Shown: positions 44,253 to 44,258 of the stretch, piece after piece | Position numbering within the stretch: the first letter of the stretch is position 1 | Layout: every line of letters starts with the position of its first letter | From: an uncultured Prevotella sp. | GTDB taxonomy: Bacteria > Bacteroidota > Bacteroidia > Bacteroidales > Bacteroidaceae | Length of the DNA stretch: 44,258 nucleotides | Assembly: GCA_944319815.1 (NCBI GenBank) | Contig: CALUEX010000051.1 | Location: forward strand, 1 to 44,258 | Reading direction: 5' to 3' | Made by a program: the position numbers and the translations under genes | The notes under the pieces: generated by a model | The model's database searches: none | The model's input: the letters and a program-made list of their open reading frames with translations, nothing else | What the model was told of the DNA's origin: nothing

Positions 44253-44258
44253 TTATTA

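Overview
The window comes from a Bacteroidota chromosome, most likely order Bacteroidales and probably Prevotellaceae. Four things point there. The F-type ATP synthase operon has the Bacteroidetes order D-C-(I)-B-E-F-H-A-G. Family-specific proteins are present (DUF5686 barrel, DUF4861, a 537-residue IorA without ferredoxin domain). Promoters repeatedly match the Bacteroidetes pattern TTTG-N19-22-TAnnTTTG, with no Shine-Dalgarno sequences. The intergenic DNA is low in complexity and carries long hairpins. The family assignment is inference, because no search could be run.

Layout. Bases 1-77 are the last bases of a 5S rRNA and its terminator, so an rRNA operon lies to the left. 242-6283 (minus) is a sugar-acid catabolic operon, transcribed right to left: DapA-like aldolase/dehydratase, sodium/solute symporter, iron-dependent alcohol dehydrogenase, PdxA2-type dehydrogenase and DUF1537 kinase. 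6284-7057 holds no gene I can support. 7058-11826 (plus) carries ribosome and genome maintenance genes: rsmA, frr, rsgA and a Pif1-like helicase. 11949-14432 (minus) has a DUF389 membrane protein and a YhcC-type radical SAM protein. 14619-21641 (plus) reads as an amino-acid-scavenging unit: a DPP IV-type peptidase, a DUF4861 exported protein, indolepyruvate oxidoreductase IorA and IorB, and an aminotransferase, closed by a strong terminator. 22027-22220 is a nested inverted-repeat element. 22254-27670 (minus) holds a RecB/AddA-like helicase-nuclease and a DUF5686 outer-membrane protein. 28336-32685 (plus) holds an AMP-forming acyl-CoA synthetase, the antiporter NhaD and 6-phosphofructokinase. 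32838-40072 (plus) is the complete ATP synthase operon. 40159-44162 is an accessory block of poorly characterised genes: a WYL-like protein divergent from a leucine-rich-repeat protein, an unrecognised 174-residue protein, and a probable UDG-fold protein broken by a one-base frameshift.

How the genes work together. In the first operon the symporter would import a sugar acid. The DUF1537 kinase and the PdxA2 dehydrogenase would turn a four-carbon acid (threonate or erythronate type) into dihydroxyacetone phosphate, while the DapA-like enzyme and the Fe-ADH handle a linked keto-acid or aldehyde step. In the 14619-21641 unit a periplasmic peptidase releases dipeptides, the aminotransferase makes aryl-2-oxoacids, and IorAB oxidises them to aryl-acetyl-CoA with reduction of ferredoxin. 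The ATP synthase and NhaD belong to ion-gradient energetics.

The least explained signals are the accessory block at the right end (divergent promoter with a 20-bp dyad, G8 tract, frameshift at a C run), the nested-palindrome element at 22027-22220, the paired operator-like dyads at 5300-5360, the triple 9-mer around the acyl-CoA synthetase promoter, and an Asp-to-Asn change in the nucleotide/Mg motif of PfkA.
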